From the NCBI GenBank assembly GCA_009746045.1, contig RPFO01000123.1, forward strand, positions 2,169,005 to 2,233,004: a DNA stretch of 64,000 nt, given 5' to 3'. This stretch comes from Mesostigma viride. Its lineage: Eukaryota; Streptophyta; Mesostigmatophyceae; Mesostigmatales; Mesostigmataceae. The position numbers and the translations under genes are program-made. Position 1 is the stretch's first letter; each line of letters opens with the position of its first letter. Positions 12,373-22,122 of this stretch are shown piece after piece. The notes under the pieces were generated by a model that worked only from the letters and a program-made list of their open reading frames with translations, searched no databases and was not told where the DNA came from.

Positions 12373-13190
12373 GAGGATACGAAAATCCCGGCACGATAGC
12401 TCAGCTTGTTCGTTATAATATTCCCGAAAACGTTAGTGTTTTCGTTTTTTTAGTTTCGCTTTTAATTGTCCGGCATTGACGTGAATAAATATGGGGGTGC
12501 GAAATCCGTCTGTTTCTTGCTTCATGCAATGCATATCTTTGTCGTCAGATAATCAGCTCTTTAGGCTATGCCCGACCTTCATATACTGCCAGCCTGCGGC
12601 AGTAAGCCACCAGAGGATATGGCGTGCCCAAGGTTCCGCGCTAAGGCCGCTAATGGTCTTCCGGATGTGCAGTAAGTGCGGTAAAAACTGCGAAAATTGC
12701 TTATAATGCCTGTAGGAAGCTGTTTGCTACAGTGTTTTCCAAGCGAGTTCATTGTTCTTTTGACGCCAGATACAAAAGGCCTCGTTTTTATTAGTCGGCA
12801 GTGCGGTTTCGAGATGTGATGAGTCGGGCAGACGACCTCGCCACGACACGCTCGGCTCAAGCTTCGCATATCCCGGCAGCCTTAAAGAAGCGCAGATTAA
12901 GCGAGGTGAGCGAGCCAGAGGGCCCAGAATCGTTGCTAACGCAAGGCAGCTTCTGAAAGGGTAGAAAGCTGGATTGTCAAGACTTTCTCAAGAGCATGGT
13001 GCAGTGGTTATTGCCACCTTGTCCAGATATTTGCCCTTGCCTTTCTGATTTAAAGACTGTTTTAAAGAGGAATGGGAGAACGTTTCCAAGACCTTGTTGC
13101 TTTCATTACTGTGAAGAAAGAGCCTTTTCAGTTGCTGACAATGAGATGGAAGCTGTCTCATGCAAATTACCCAGCCAATGCACGTGGTGC
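12373..13190. other. Intergenic, no gene recognised
   Basis: Single-copy-looking DNA. Short frames of 70-100 codons exist on both strands but show no recognisable domain, and no splice-consistent exon chain is evident. Confidence 0.45.
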
Positions 13191-13379
13191 AAGGTGAGGC
13201 CATTAATTAATTAATTAATTATCAACATCACTCCGTTGGGAGTAGATGTAGCACATAGCCCTGAGAAGGGGCATATCAAAGAGACAACCAGCTTTTAATA
13301 CATTCTTATGGCTTTTAATACATTCTAGGCTACTTCATGCAAGGGTGGGAATGTAAGCTACCCCTGCTCTAGGTGCACC

Positions 13380-13675
13380 GCTCGCGGGGTAAGGCCGGCC
13401 CCTCCCCCTTGCTCCTCACCTTTGACACCATGGCGGATAAGATGGAGTTCCTCAAGTGTCGCAAGCGGCTTGCATGGGGGGACCGCCTACACGCTGGACG
13501 ACGACTTGACCTTGACGCAGCAACAACGGCGACGTGAGTTATGGCCGACCTACCTCCAGCTTCGGCAGACGGCGGGGCAGAAGCCGGTCTACTGGAAGGG
13601 GGCGGACATCTACGTCGCCCACAAGCCCTGGCAGGCGACCCCTGCAACCCCAGCCACCCCAGCCACCCCAGCCTA
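13380..13675 (+). pseudogene. LINE ORF1p C-terminal domain fragment
   Basis: Frames read GPSPLLLTFDTMADKMEFLK, then LDDDLTLTQQQRRRELWPTY and WKGADIYV. This matches the order in L1-type ORF1 proteins: strand with VKF, helix, the Dlt...RRELWP segment and a final strand. ORF1p is the RNA-binding, trimer-forming chaperone of L1-like retrotransposons. A one-base shift near 13480 separates the first part from the second, and a proline/alanine run (TPATPATPA) precedes the stop. Only the C-terminal third is present because the copy is 5'-truncated. Confidence 0.75.
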
Positions 13676-13763
13676 GGGAATGTATAGCAGTAGTGTATAG
13701 ACTAGAAAGCTTAGTGACGTGGCCATGCATGCCTACGTGATGGGCCCACACCCGCCCTTGCAA

Positions 13764-14508
13764 TTAATTAATTAATTAATTAAAATCATAGCTCCGTGGG
13801 GAGCATATGTAACACATAGCCCTGAGAAAGGGGCATCTATGGGTTTGTAATACAATCAGGGCGACAACCTGCAGGTGTAGGATGTACGACTATCACCTGC
13901 TCTGGGTGCACTAGGTGCACCTGCACCTCCATGATGGTTCATGCCTCCTAAACAAGCACAGGCACCCAGGGGGGGCTTGAGGAGAGGGCCTAGAAGGCCT
14001 GCATGACATATGGGGTGGAAGGTATGTGGCTAGGCTATAGCTAGGGTACACATGGCCTCTCAGCAGGGAGTAACTCCCTGCATGGGCAAAGCATGACTCG
14101 AAATTGCTACGGCTATTGTAAGGGCGGGTGTGGGCCCATCACGTAGGCATACATGGCCACGTCACTAAGCTTTCTAGTCTACACTACTGCTATATATTCC
14201 CTAGGCTGGGGTGGCTGGGGTGGCTGGGGCGGCAGGGGTCGCCTGCCAGGGCTTGTGGGCGACGTAGATGTCCGCCCCCTTCCAGTAGACCGGCTTCTGC
14301 CCCGCCGTCTGCCGAAGCTGGAGGTAGGTCGGCCATAACTCCCGTCGCCGTTGTTGCTGCGTCAAGGTCAAGTCGTCATCCAGCGTGTAGGCGGTCCCCC
14401 CAAGCCGCTTGCGACACTTGAGGAACTCCATCTTATCCGCCATGGTGTCAAAGGTGAGGAGCAAGGGGGAGGGGCCGGCCTTACCCCGCGAGCGGGGAAG
14501 GCGGGTCA
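13764..14508 (-). mobile_element. Nested level 4: minus-strand LINE ORF1/3'UTR insertion
   Basis: This is the youngest layer. The 9-bp TSD CCCTTGCAA lies at 13755-13763 and 14509-14517. The 3' end at the left shows (TTAA)n and stem-loop GCTCC-CCAC-GGAGC (13791-13804, minus-strand sense). The 3' untranslated region and the ORF1 C-terminal region follow towards the right. It inserted into a sister copy in opposite orientation, producing a large inverted repeat (13380-14868). Confidence 0.85.
14201..14508 (-). pseudogene. LINE ORF1p C-terminal domain, continuous frame
   Basis: About 100 codons in one frame: a KAGPSPLLLTFDTMADKMEF segment, KCRKRLGGTAYTLDDDLTLT, QQQRRRELWPTYLQLRQ and VYWKGADIYVAHKPWQ. 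The pattern is the C-terminal domain of L1-type ORF1p, here without the N-terminal coiled coil and RRM because the copy is 5'-truncated at its TSD. It is the best-preserved copy of this domain in the window, and the one against which the frameshifts at 13380 and 40600 can be judged. Confidence 0.75.
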
Positions 14509-14902
14509 CCCTTGCAATGGCCGTAGCAATGTCGAGTCATGCTTTGCCCATGCAGGGAGTTACTCCCTGCTGAGAGGCCATGTGTACCCTAGCTATAGCC
14601 TAGCCACATACCTTCCACCCCATATGTCATGCAGGCCTTCTAGGCCCTCTCCTCAAGCCCCCCCCTGGGTGCCTGTGCTTGTTTAGGAGGCATGAACCAT
14701 CATGGAGGTGCAGGTGCACCTAGTGCACCCAGAGCAGGTGATAGTTGTACATCCTACACCTGCAGGTTGTCGCCCTGATTGTATTACAAACCCATAGATG
14801 CCCCTTTCTCAGGGCTATGTGTTACATATGCTCCCCACGGAGCTATGATTTTAATTAATTAATTAATTAGGTGCACCAGGTGAGGCACCAAGGTGAGGCC
14901 AT

Positions 14903-15868
14903 TAAAAAATTAAAATTAAATTATAACATGCCTCCGTGGGGAGGTCATGTAGCACATATTCCATGATGGATCAGGGTGGAGGAAGCCGCGTGATCGAACT
15001 ATACTAACTCTAAGCTATCTAGAAAATCCTAACTACACTACTCATCAAAACGCCTCGATCCTCCGCTTGGGGGGAGGTGGCTTGCCCACAGGGTCGGGCG
15101 TGTGCGCCTTGACAATCTTCTTCCACCGCGTCTTGTCCTGCATGACAGTCCAAAGACGGGAGAGAGAGTGGATGCGGTGCTCAAACTGGGCTGGGACCAC
15201 TAGGTCGTCCAGCAACATCTGAACGTAGTTCGTGACAGGTTTCCCAACCCGTTTGGGAATGTCCGCGGGGCCAGGCCAGGTCAGAATGTGCCGCCCTGGC
15301 TGGCCAAGCCGCTGGGGGCCGGCCAGACCGAGGGTGGTGTCGACCTGGCTGGTGCGGGCAAGGTGTCCTACAAATGCTATCCTTCGCTGCATAATCTCGT
15401 CCGAAACACGAGGCATGCCATGATACAAAGACTCTGATGACGCCGGACGCTCGGAAAAAACTACGTTAAGGACCTGTCGGAGCATCCTGTAAACCGTGCC
15501 GTCTAGCCTAGCTGCCAGTTTGGGTGGGAGGGTCCACGCCTCGGCGCCATACGTGAGCACCGTGAGGACGAGGACCTTGAAGAGCATGCGCTTGCGGTGC
15601 CCGCCCAGGCCCTTCGAGCGCCAGTAGGGTGTGAGCCAACGGAGCTTGGCCCAGGCAAGGCCGATGCGGGTGTCCGGCATCGTCGGCGGTGTCAGGAAGC
15701 CAGCTCCCCAACAGCTTGAAGCGGTCGCGGAACGGGACCTCCGTCCCATCGAGCAGGCGCGGCAGCGGTGGTTTACTGGAGGCCCCAATCACCATCGCCT
15801 CGGTTTTGACACTTATCTCCAACCCCACCGCCCGCGCGCCTCCAGGCCCAGGCAGGGCCAGCCAGGCA
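14903..15868 (-). mobile_element. Nested level 1: LINE ORF2 3' end with 13-bp TSD
   Basis: TSD AAGGTGAGGCCAT lies at 14890-14902 and 15869-15881. On the minus strand the insert holds the reverse transcriptase C-terminal region (15868 to 15045) and a roughly 140-bp 3' untranslated region. It ends in stem-loop CCTCC-CCAC-GGAGG (14931-14944) and a TTATAATTTAATTTTAATT tail. It is 5'-truncated and the oldest of the four layers. Related 3' ends lie at 41828-42622 and 55690-55830. Confidence 0.8.
15045..15868 (-). pseudogene. LINE ORF2 reverse transcriptase, C-terminal third
   Basis: The first part reads GLEISVKTEAMVIGA and FKLLGSWL, the end of a non-LTR reverse transcriptase palm/thumb. After a one-base shift near 15690 the second frame reads DTRIGLAWAKL, KRMLFKVLVLTVLTYGAEAW and FVGHLARTSQ. 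LTYGAEAWTL is the classic post-thumb signature of jockey/CR1/RTE-like elements. The protein ends in PPPPKRRIEAF with no zinc finger. It should encode part of the enzyme that nicks target DNA and copies the element. Truncation and frameshift make it non-functional. Confidence 0.8.
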
Positions 15869-15919
15869 AAGGTGAGGCCATGCATGGCTGATATTGCCTT
15901 CATGCGTGAGTTGAGCAGG

Positions 15920-17130
15920 AGACTGGCTGGGTGTGTGGCTGGCTAGGAGAGCGGGGCGTGTATGGAGTGTGCAATGGTGAGGGCATGCGAGGCGGGCACA
16001 TGCCTGGCTGGTGCCGGTGGGTGTTGGGTAGTTAGGTGGTTCGGTGATTGTGTTGTTGTCAGAGTGGTTAGGTGATTAGGTGGTTGTGTAGCTGGGTGAT
16101 TGGTTGTTTGGTTGTTTGATTGCCCAGAGAGCCTTGGGTGGGAGGCTTGGGCTATAGATGCTTCAAGGGATGCCTAGGCGTGGGTGGGTTCAATGGCAGG
16201 TGGCTGGCTGATAGGTGGATGCCTTGGTAAATGGATGGCTGCGTAGGTGGGAGCACAGGCAGTTGGAGAGGGTGGCTGGCTGGTCATGGTGGGTGGATGA
16301 GTGCAAGGGCGGTGGGTTGTTGGCAGATGGCCAGGTGGCTGGGTGATGATAGGCTTTGGGGACTTTGAAGTGGGTGTTTCGTTGGATGCATGAGTGAAAC
16401 AACTGCACGGTTGTGAGGGTGGTGGGTTGGTGGTTGGTTGGTTAGGGATGTGTGTGTGTGGGTGGGTTGGTGGGTGGGCCATTGGTGGTTGGTGGCTGCA
16501 TGGTGGATGTGTAGATTACTAGATGTGTGTGGGCGGGCGAAGGGACGGGTGGGCGCACAGATATGGATGCGTGGATGGGTTTATGGTTGGGACCGCGACT
16601 CACCTATCGCAGGTGAAGGGGTGTGCAGGTTTCGGGTGAGGTAGGTGTCGGGGTGCTGGCTGAGAAAATGCATGTGTGGGTAGGTCAGTGGGTGGGTCAG
16701 TGGGTATAAGGGTGTGGGGGCAGTGAGTGGTTGAGTGGGTATAGGTGCGTGGGTGGGTCAACTGTGGGTGGCCGGACGGGTGCATATGGGGCCAGCTGGC
16801 TGGTTGTTTAGGTGGTTGGGTGGTTGGGTGGTTGGCTCATTGGATGGGGCGAATTGCCTCCTTATTACCTAGTTGGTGTGTGGGTTGCGCAGGTGCCTTG
16901 GTGGGTGGGTGGATGTCCAAGTGGGTTGGTAGGTGGTTGGGTGCCTAGGTGCACGCATGGTTATATAAACTGGGTATAAAGCACGTGCGCGGCTGGGTGG
17001 GTGGGTGGGTCACTGGGTGGGAGGACAGGTGGCTGTCTGGGTGCACGGGCGCGCGAGTGTGTGAGCAGTAATTGTGTGGGTGGGTGGCCAGGTGGCTGCA
17101 TGGGTGGGCGACTGCATGGGTGGCTTGGTG
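15920..17130. repeat. Low-complexity GGTG/GGGT-rich stretch
   Basis: The plus strand is dominated by GGTGGGTGG, GGTTGGTGG, GGCTGG and GGATGG words without a fixed period, and is strongly G over C on one strand. The frames across it (PTHPPTHP on one strand, GGWVVGW on the other) are compositional. It is a decayed minisatellite-like tract and could form G-quadruplexes. Confidence 0.75.
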
Positions 17131-17564
17131 CACGCACAAAGTGCAAGAGATGGAGACATGGGATATGCCAATGCCATATCATGTGAGCATACGTGGATGC
17201 CAGGTGACATGTGCCAGCGTTGGGGTCACTGCACCTTGATATGCTCGCTCGGCATATTCTCGACATGTATTACATGTAGTAGTGTATATCATGCATGGTG
17301 CGTGTTGGTAGCATTCAAATGGCTGTGTTAGTGATGTGGCATGTATTGTTCACCTTTCCTTCCCATTTTGCAATGTGCCATGCAAGTATAGTACGTTAGA
17401 GGCATGGTGTCATGGGGTATACTACATATATTAAAAATATAATTACTTACAGCAGAGTGAAATCACTCAAACCAAAGCAAACGCCCAGCTATAAACCTAT
17501 ATACAGAGCCATGTCAAAGCTCTATACTACGATAAGACCAATGGAAACGCCTAACGGGAGGAAC

Positions 17565-18110
17565 CTAATAGCCCTGCTGCACCGCAAAATCAGCCCGCGT
17601 ACGGCGGAGCATGATGTCCGCCATGGCCCGAGTCAGCGCCACCGACAAGCGCTGACGCCAATATGACGTCCAGGTCCGCGCCGACCATGGGGCCCGCTGG
17701 CCCTCCAGGTCCAGCCGGTCCTCCCGGAGCCGGCAACACTCCTTGAAGAAGGCGGAGGTCAGGGGCCCCATGGCCCCAAACTCCTCCAGGACAAAGGGCA
17801 CCACACGATGGTGCCCGACGTCGCCGTAGGCCAGGAGCTTGGCCCGCTCCGCCCGGTCCGCCGTGTAACCTGCCGTGAGGGAGGCCCCAGCCACGTGGCT
17901 AAGAGCCAAGGGCCGCGCCACCGAAACGTCAATAAGCAGATGCCGGCCACCCCCCTCAAAGTCCAGCACCACGATGTCAGGCCGGTGGTTGGGGGAATAG
18001 AAGGCAGCGCCATCCGCATCCTCGGACCGGATGTTCGCGTGGGGGAAAACCGACCGAATCATGGCGAGCACCACCGTCAGGAGGACAGTGTGCAAATACA
18101 AATACCAATT
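17565..18110 (-). pseudogene. Restriction-like endonuclease domain of the LINE
   Basis: The frame of 178 codons contains NHRPDIVVLDFEGG (residues 38-51), then LLIDVSVARP (55-64) and later HHRVVPFVLEEFGAMG. The P-D-x15-D spacing with a hydrophobic strand, followed by the VPFVLEEFG helix, is the endonuclease core found downstream of the reverse transcriptase in R2-like and related LINEs. There it makes the nick that primes reverse transcription. A basic RLREDR/WRQRLS tail and a LRRTRADFAVQQGY terminus complete it. A shift near 18.1 kb separates it from the reverse transcriptase frame. Confidence 0.8.
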
Positions 18111-19774
18111 CTGATTCTGTTGGCCCCCATGCAGGCAAGGTAGTGAGTCCCCGTGGGATCCAGCGGCTGCCCACAGCTACCACAAGGCCGCCCGGCCGGA
18201 ACAAGAGGCTGCGGGGCAAATAGCTGGTGCCGGAGCGCCACCGAGTAGTGGCTGGGAGCCAAGGCGAATGGGGGGGCCATGGGAAGAGCACGAAGGTACG
18301 CCGAGCCCACACTCCGCAAGGAAAGCGAGAACAGCCACGCACGTCCCTGGGCGTTGAGGTCCGCGAAAAGAGCAATCCAATCAGCCGTGTGCAGAATACC
18401 CGCGTAGGTTTTCTGGTGTTTATCGATGACGCGAGCAGGGAATGCGGCGGGAGATTGAACGGAGGCGACCGAGGGAGTGCCGCGAGGGAGGTGGCGCTGT
18501 ACCGCCTGAGCGGCACGGACGGGAGAACAGGCCTGCTGGATCTCAGCATAGGCCTCCTGGATGGCGGTGACGAAGGGCAAAGGGCTGCTGGGGTCCAGGA
18601 GGTCAGGCGCTGCCGTTGCCAAAAGGGGCAGGAGCCGGCAGCTTTCCGCCCACGACTGAGCGACGGAGCCCAAAAAGGCTGCTGGGGCCAGCCGGGCGGC
18701 ACGAGTCAGACCGCAGCCACCCATCCGTGCAGGCAGGGAGGCAATGCGAATAGCATGTGGCGGGAGGTCGGGGCCCGGGACCAGCTGCGCCAAGGCCGAC
18801 TGGATGCGTTCGTCGTGGCCCTCGGCGGCCAGCCGGACCTGAGACGGAAGAGCGCCCCGGAGCCAGTGAACGACGCGAGGGTGAGCGCAAAACCACAGAA
18901 GCAGACCCTTGGTCTGCGAATCATGAAGGCGCGCAATCAAGGGCAGTACCTCAGTGCGTGCCTCGAGGGCGGCCCGCAGAGCATCGATGACCAACGCGGG
19001 GTCGCCAACCGGAACGCCGAGGACATCCAACCCATGGAGGCGCTCGTCCCGGCCCAAGAGCTGGGGCGGAAAGCCGGAGCAATCACCTTGGGGCGAGTAC
19101 ACCGCGCACTTGGCAAGGGTCAACTGGAGGTTGATGTCGGCCACCGCGGTCTGCAGTGCCAGCAGAGCCGCGGTGGTGTCCGGCACAGGGCCCAGCAGGT
19201 AGATATCATCCAAGTAGGCCTGAATAGCGACCGCCGGGTGGGCAGCATGGACCGCTTGGAGGCAACCCTGGAGGGGGGCGGCAAAGTACAGGGGTCCCAG
19301 GGGGTCCCCTTGCTGGGTGCCCGACCGCGACAGCAGGCCGCCGCGAGTGCCGTCCTCCATGATGTGAACCAGTTGGCCGGGCTGGCCGTAGCACACGGCT
19401 GTCCAAGCGTACAAGTCCTCGAAGGACTCCATGACGGCCGCAAACATGCTGGCGCGGGACAGACTGTTGAACGCGTTGTGGCAGTCGACCTTGACGACAG
19501 CGTGGGTGGGGTGGGCCTCGAGGTAGGCCTGCACCGAATGGATGAGGATATCCGCCCCGCCTGGAGTCGTCACCCCCAGCTGGGCCGCCACCGAGGTCTC
19601 ACCCGCTGCGAGGGGCGGGCAGAAAAAGGCACGGAGCTCGGGCGCCTTTTGGCGGCAGATCACTTTGCCCACGAGCTTGCGGAGCACCTCACCGCAGGCG
19701 ATCGGGCGCACCTTGCCCTCGGGGGGGGCAAGACACCCTTGAGCAGAGCGAGGAGGCGAGCGCCCGCTAACCAC
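18077..19774 (-). pseudogene. LINE reverse transcriptase palm, thumb and CCHC finger
   Basis: One frame of 565 codons. Motif A is VKVDCHNAFNSLSR (Asp97), motif B SGTQQGDPLGPLYF (155-160 being QGDPLG) and motif C AYLDDIYLLG (YLDD 187-190), so the catalytic aspartates are intact. Near the C-terminus CGSCGQPLDPTGTHYLAC forms a C-x2-C-x9-H-x3-C knuckle, which in R2-like elements precedes the endonuclease. The enzyme copies the element's RNA onto nicked chromosomal DNA. The frame is intact over 1.7 kb, but its N-terminal fingers region and its endonuclease lie in other frames. Confidence 0.85.
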
Positions 19775-20445
19775 TCGCGCGCAGCGGGAGGAACGCGACC
19801 AGCCGCCAGGTCAATGAGGGTGTCAAAGAGAATGTCCTCGCCCCCATGCCCCACCAGGACCTCCTTAAGTGCTCGTAGCGCCAGCCCGACGGCCCGGTAG
19901 AGGAAGCCCGCGGGACCTCACGCATCACCTCCAGGAAGCAGTCGCGGTCCAGCCGGAGGGGGGCCGGCAGGGGGTCCGGCACGGGCAGCTGGAATCCGGG
20001 CTCCGCAGGGTGAAGAGCCTCCAAGGCCGCCAGGGTAGCCGCATTGGCGAGGGCGAGCTTGGCCATTTCCAAGCGGGTCATGGCCCGGCTGAGCTGCCCC
20101 TCGCGGACGAGGCGGATGACGTCGGCGGCCACCCGCTCGAAGTTGACCTCCCCCGACAGCCGGGCCGTGCGCGGGGGCGGCACGCCAAACAGCCCCTCCC
20201 AGTCCCCCTGCAGAAAGCGTCGGCAACGGGCAATAACCGCACCCTGGAGGCCGCGCACACCACGCCCGAGAGGGGTGAGGAGCAGGCGGGGGGTCACCAT
20301 GTGCAGTTTAAAGCCCAGCGGGTCGTCCGGAGCGGCGTGCATGCGCCGGAGAGAAACGATTGCACATTGCGCGAAAAGGCTACGCGCGCGGTGGGGGAGG
20401 TCGGTCAGGGTAGACGTCGGGTTGATGGCGCATGCATCCCAGGCC
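19767..20445 (-). pseudogene. LINE reverse transcriptase N-terminal region
   Basis: The frame reads from the MITE boundary into SLFAQCAIVSLRRM, then CFLEVMREVPRASSTGPSGW, followed by RYEHLR. The APGPSGWRYEHL-like motif is typical of the region just before the fingers of RLE-type LINE reverse transcriptases. A frame change between 19770 and 19870 separates it from the palm. Its start is lost to the MITE insertion at 20446. Confidence 0.75.
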
Positions 20446-20930
20446 GGGCCCACTTCAAATGTTCCGAAAAGTGTGACACTTTTGGTCGTTTTTTTGACTT
20501 TTTCGACGATCGTCACTCTGCAGAGTGATTCGTCGTGCGAAATCGTGCGAAATTGTGCGAAATTTGCTGAAATCGTGTGAAATTTGCTGAAATCGTGCGA
20601 ATTTGTGCGAAATTTGCTGAAATTGTGCGAAATTTCATGTGAAAAATGTCGACGGTAAAAAATTTTGATGTGCACAACGTGTGTGAATTCATGCGAAATT
20701 TTGTCAAACGTCACTCCCCAAAACGACCCTTGGTTGAAATCCATGCGAAATTGTGCGAAATCATGCAAAATTGTGCGAAATCGTGCGAAATCGTGCGAAA
20801 ATGTGTGAAAATTTTGCGAAAATCACGCGAAAATCACGCGAACTCGTGCGAAATTTTATTTTTTTTTTGCAAAAAACGACCAAAAGTGTCACACACTTGG
20901 CTTGGACGGCGGAACATTTGAAGTGGGCCC
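20446..20930. mobile_element. MITE with terminal inverted repeats, inserted in the LINE
   Basis: Terminal inverted repeats GGGCCCACTTCAAATGTTCC (20446-20465) and its complement (20911-20930) are perfect over 20 bp. They continue imperfectly through an AAGTGTGACACTTTTGGTCG-like segment. GGCC flanks both ends (20442-20445, 20931-20934) as a possible 4-bp TSD. The interior holds many repeats of GTGCGAAAT, TTGCTGAAAT and similar words, and no gene. It interrupts the LINE coding region between the zinc-finger part and the reverse transcriptase. Confidence 0.8.
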
Positions 20931-22112
20931 GGCCCCCAGGGGACCGTGTCAAGCCAACGCCAACTGGCCGAGTAGTCGGGCGGCGGGGGCTGGGAGCCGG
21001 GGGGAGCCGAGGCGGGAGGGGGGGAGGGGGCCGGGACTGCTGGCCGGTTGAGGGGCCGTTGAGCAACACAGGCGCGTGCGTGCTGAGCGCGCCCGTGAAT
21101 GGAGTACACCCGCTGGCAGTGAGCTTCCGGGCACCGGTAACAGCTCATGGCCTGCAGATCCGCCGCGCCGAGATCGGGGTGCACAGCGCGAAGGTGCTGG
21201 CAGAGGAGGTTACGGTTGTGGAACACACCCGCACACGGGGACCCCGTGGGAAGCAGCACGGCACACCGGTGAAGGCCGTCGGCGGGCGCTGAGTGGCGGG
21301 GAGCGGCGCCAGCAAAGGCAGGACGTGGGGCCTGCGGCGTCTCCCCAGCCGGGCCGGCAGGCGCGCGCACCACGACCCGACCAGCGCCCGGCAGGCCCGC
21401 CGGGGCCACGGAGGAGGCAGTGCCCACCGGGGAGACCCCCAGCGGAGGGGGATCGAGAACGCCGGCGCCCCTCCCAGGGGGACTCGCCAGCGCGCCCGCG
21501 ACCACCCCAGGCCCCGGCAACGAGGCCGGGGGCGGAGGCCGAGGGGTCGGGGAGGCAGCTGGCCCCGGGGCCCGGTGGGGACCCGGCAGGGGACCCAGCG
21601 AGACCGGGGGCGGGCCGAGAGGAAGCGCAGTCCCAGGGGGCGGCACAACAGCCCGGCACAACGGGCAGCGCGGCACGGAGTGGAGCAAGCTGCGCGCGAT
21701 GCACGCTTGATGGAATGTGTGGCCGCACGCGGGCAGGCGACACAAGCCATCCCCCGGCCGGAAGGGCTCAAGGCAGATGGCACAGGAGCCCGACTCGGGG
21801 TCGTCCCCCTCCAGAAGGGACCGGACATGAGGGGGGGGCGGGTCCCAGCCGGCCTCCCAGCAACCCGGGAGGGCGGCAATCTGGGCGCGCGAGAGGATGC
21901 CGACCGGTTGGTCAGCCGCGGGGTGCCATTCGTGCGGGATGCCTGCCAACTCCAGGATGTCGTGGAGGAAGGCAGAAACAGGCGTCCCCGCGGTTAGGGG
22001 CTGGGCGCGCCCGGCCGAGTCCACCAAGATGGCCTGGCCGCCCTGAACCGCGATGGGGGCCCCGAACTCCACACGCAGCATGGCGGCCTGCGCCAGGCTG
22101 AGGGAGGTGATG
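20931..22112 (-). pseudogene. LINE N-terminal part: RING-H2 plus two C2H2-type fingers
   Basis: One open frame covers this part. The RING-H2 (about 21656-21784) reads CAIC, then CGHTFHQAC, then CPLC, with spacing C-x2-C-x15-C-x1-H-x2-H-x2-C-x11-C-x2-C. About 150 codons of proline/glycine/alanine-rich linker follow. Then comes a C-x9-C-x12-H-x4-H finger (HRCAVLLPTGSPC to HLRAVH) and a C2HC finger (YRCPEAHC to HARAC). C2H2 fingers in this position bind DNA in R2-like LINEs. RING-H2 domains normally act as ubiquitin ligases. The sequence before the RING (RVEFGAPIAVQGGQAILVDS) is unrecognised. The start is missing by 5' truncation. Confidence 0.75.
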
Positions 22113-22122
22113 CTACATATAT

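Larger units (their letters stand above)
13380..14868 (+). mobile_element. Nested level 3: plus-strand LINE ORF1/3'UTR copy, itself interrupted
   Basis: The TSD AGGTGCACC lies at 13371-13379 and 14869-14877. The insert consists of an ORF1 C-terminal coding part (13380-13675) with the first part of the 3' untranslated region to 13763, then, after an interruption, the rest of the 3' untranslated region (14518-14868). It ends with stem-loop GCTCC-CCAC-GGAGC (14830-14843) and (TTAA)n. Removing 13764-14517 restores a continuous element that matches the uninterrupted minus-strand copy. Confidence 0.8.
13206..14889 (-). mobile_element. Nested level 2: LINE tail insertion, split by later insertions
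   Basis: A minus-strand LINE 3' tail occupies 13206-13370 and resumes for a few bases at 14878-14889. It has (TTAA)n, the stem-loop ACTCC-CAAC-GGAGT at 13230-13243 and the TACATTCCCACCCTTGC block. Its TSD AAGGTGAGGCCATTA lies at 13191-13205 and 14890-14904. It is interrupted by the plus-strand element starting at 13380. The same target word also flanks the older insertion at 14903-15868. Confidence 0.75.
17432..22112 (-). mobile_element. RLE-type LINE with RING-H2/C2H2 N-terminal region, 5'-truncated
   Basis: The 10-bp TSD CTACATATAT lies at 17422-17431 and 22113-22122. In minus-strand order the element encodes a RING-H2 finger, two C2H2/C2HC fingers, a reverse transcriptase, a CCHC finger and a PD-(D/E)XK restriction-like endonuclease, then a short AT-rich 3' end. 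Endonuclease after the reverse transcriptase is the arrangement of R2/NeSL/Utopia-type LINEs. The coding region is very GC-rich, unlike its flanks. Breaks: a 485-bp MITE at 20446-20930 and frame changes near 19.8 kb and 18.1 kb. The copy starts inside the protein, so the true N-terminus is missing. Confidence 0.85.

Noticed and set aside
13380-14868. Single long inverted-repeat transposon (foldback element)
   Set aside because: The inverted repeat is explained by a LINE copy inserted into an opposite-strand sister copy, with distinct TSDs for each.
15920-17130. Proline/histidine-rich or Gly/Trp-rich protein genes
   Set aside because: The frames follow from GGTG-type low complexity and change with every indel.
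18227-19900. Plus-strand 557-codon frame
   Set aside because: It is the complement of the GC-rich LINE reverse transcriptase frame and has low-complexity Arg/Gly/Gln composition with no domain.
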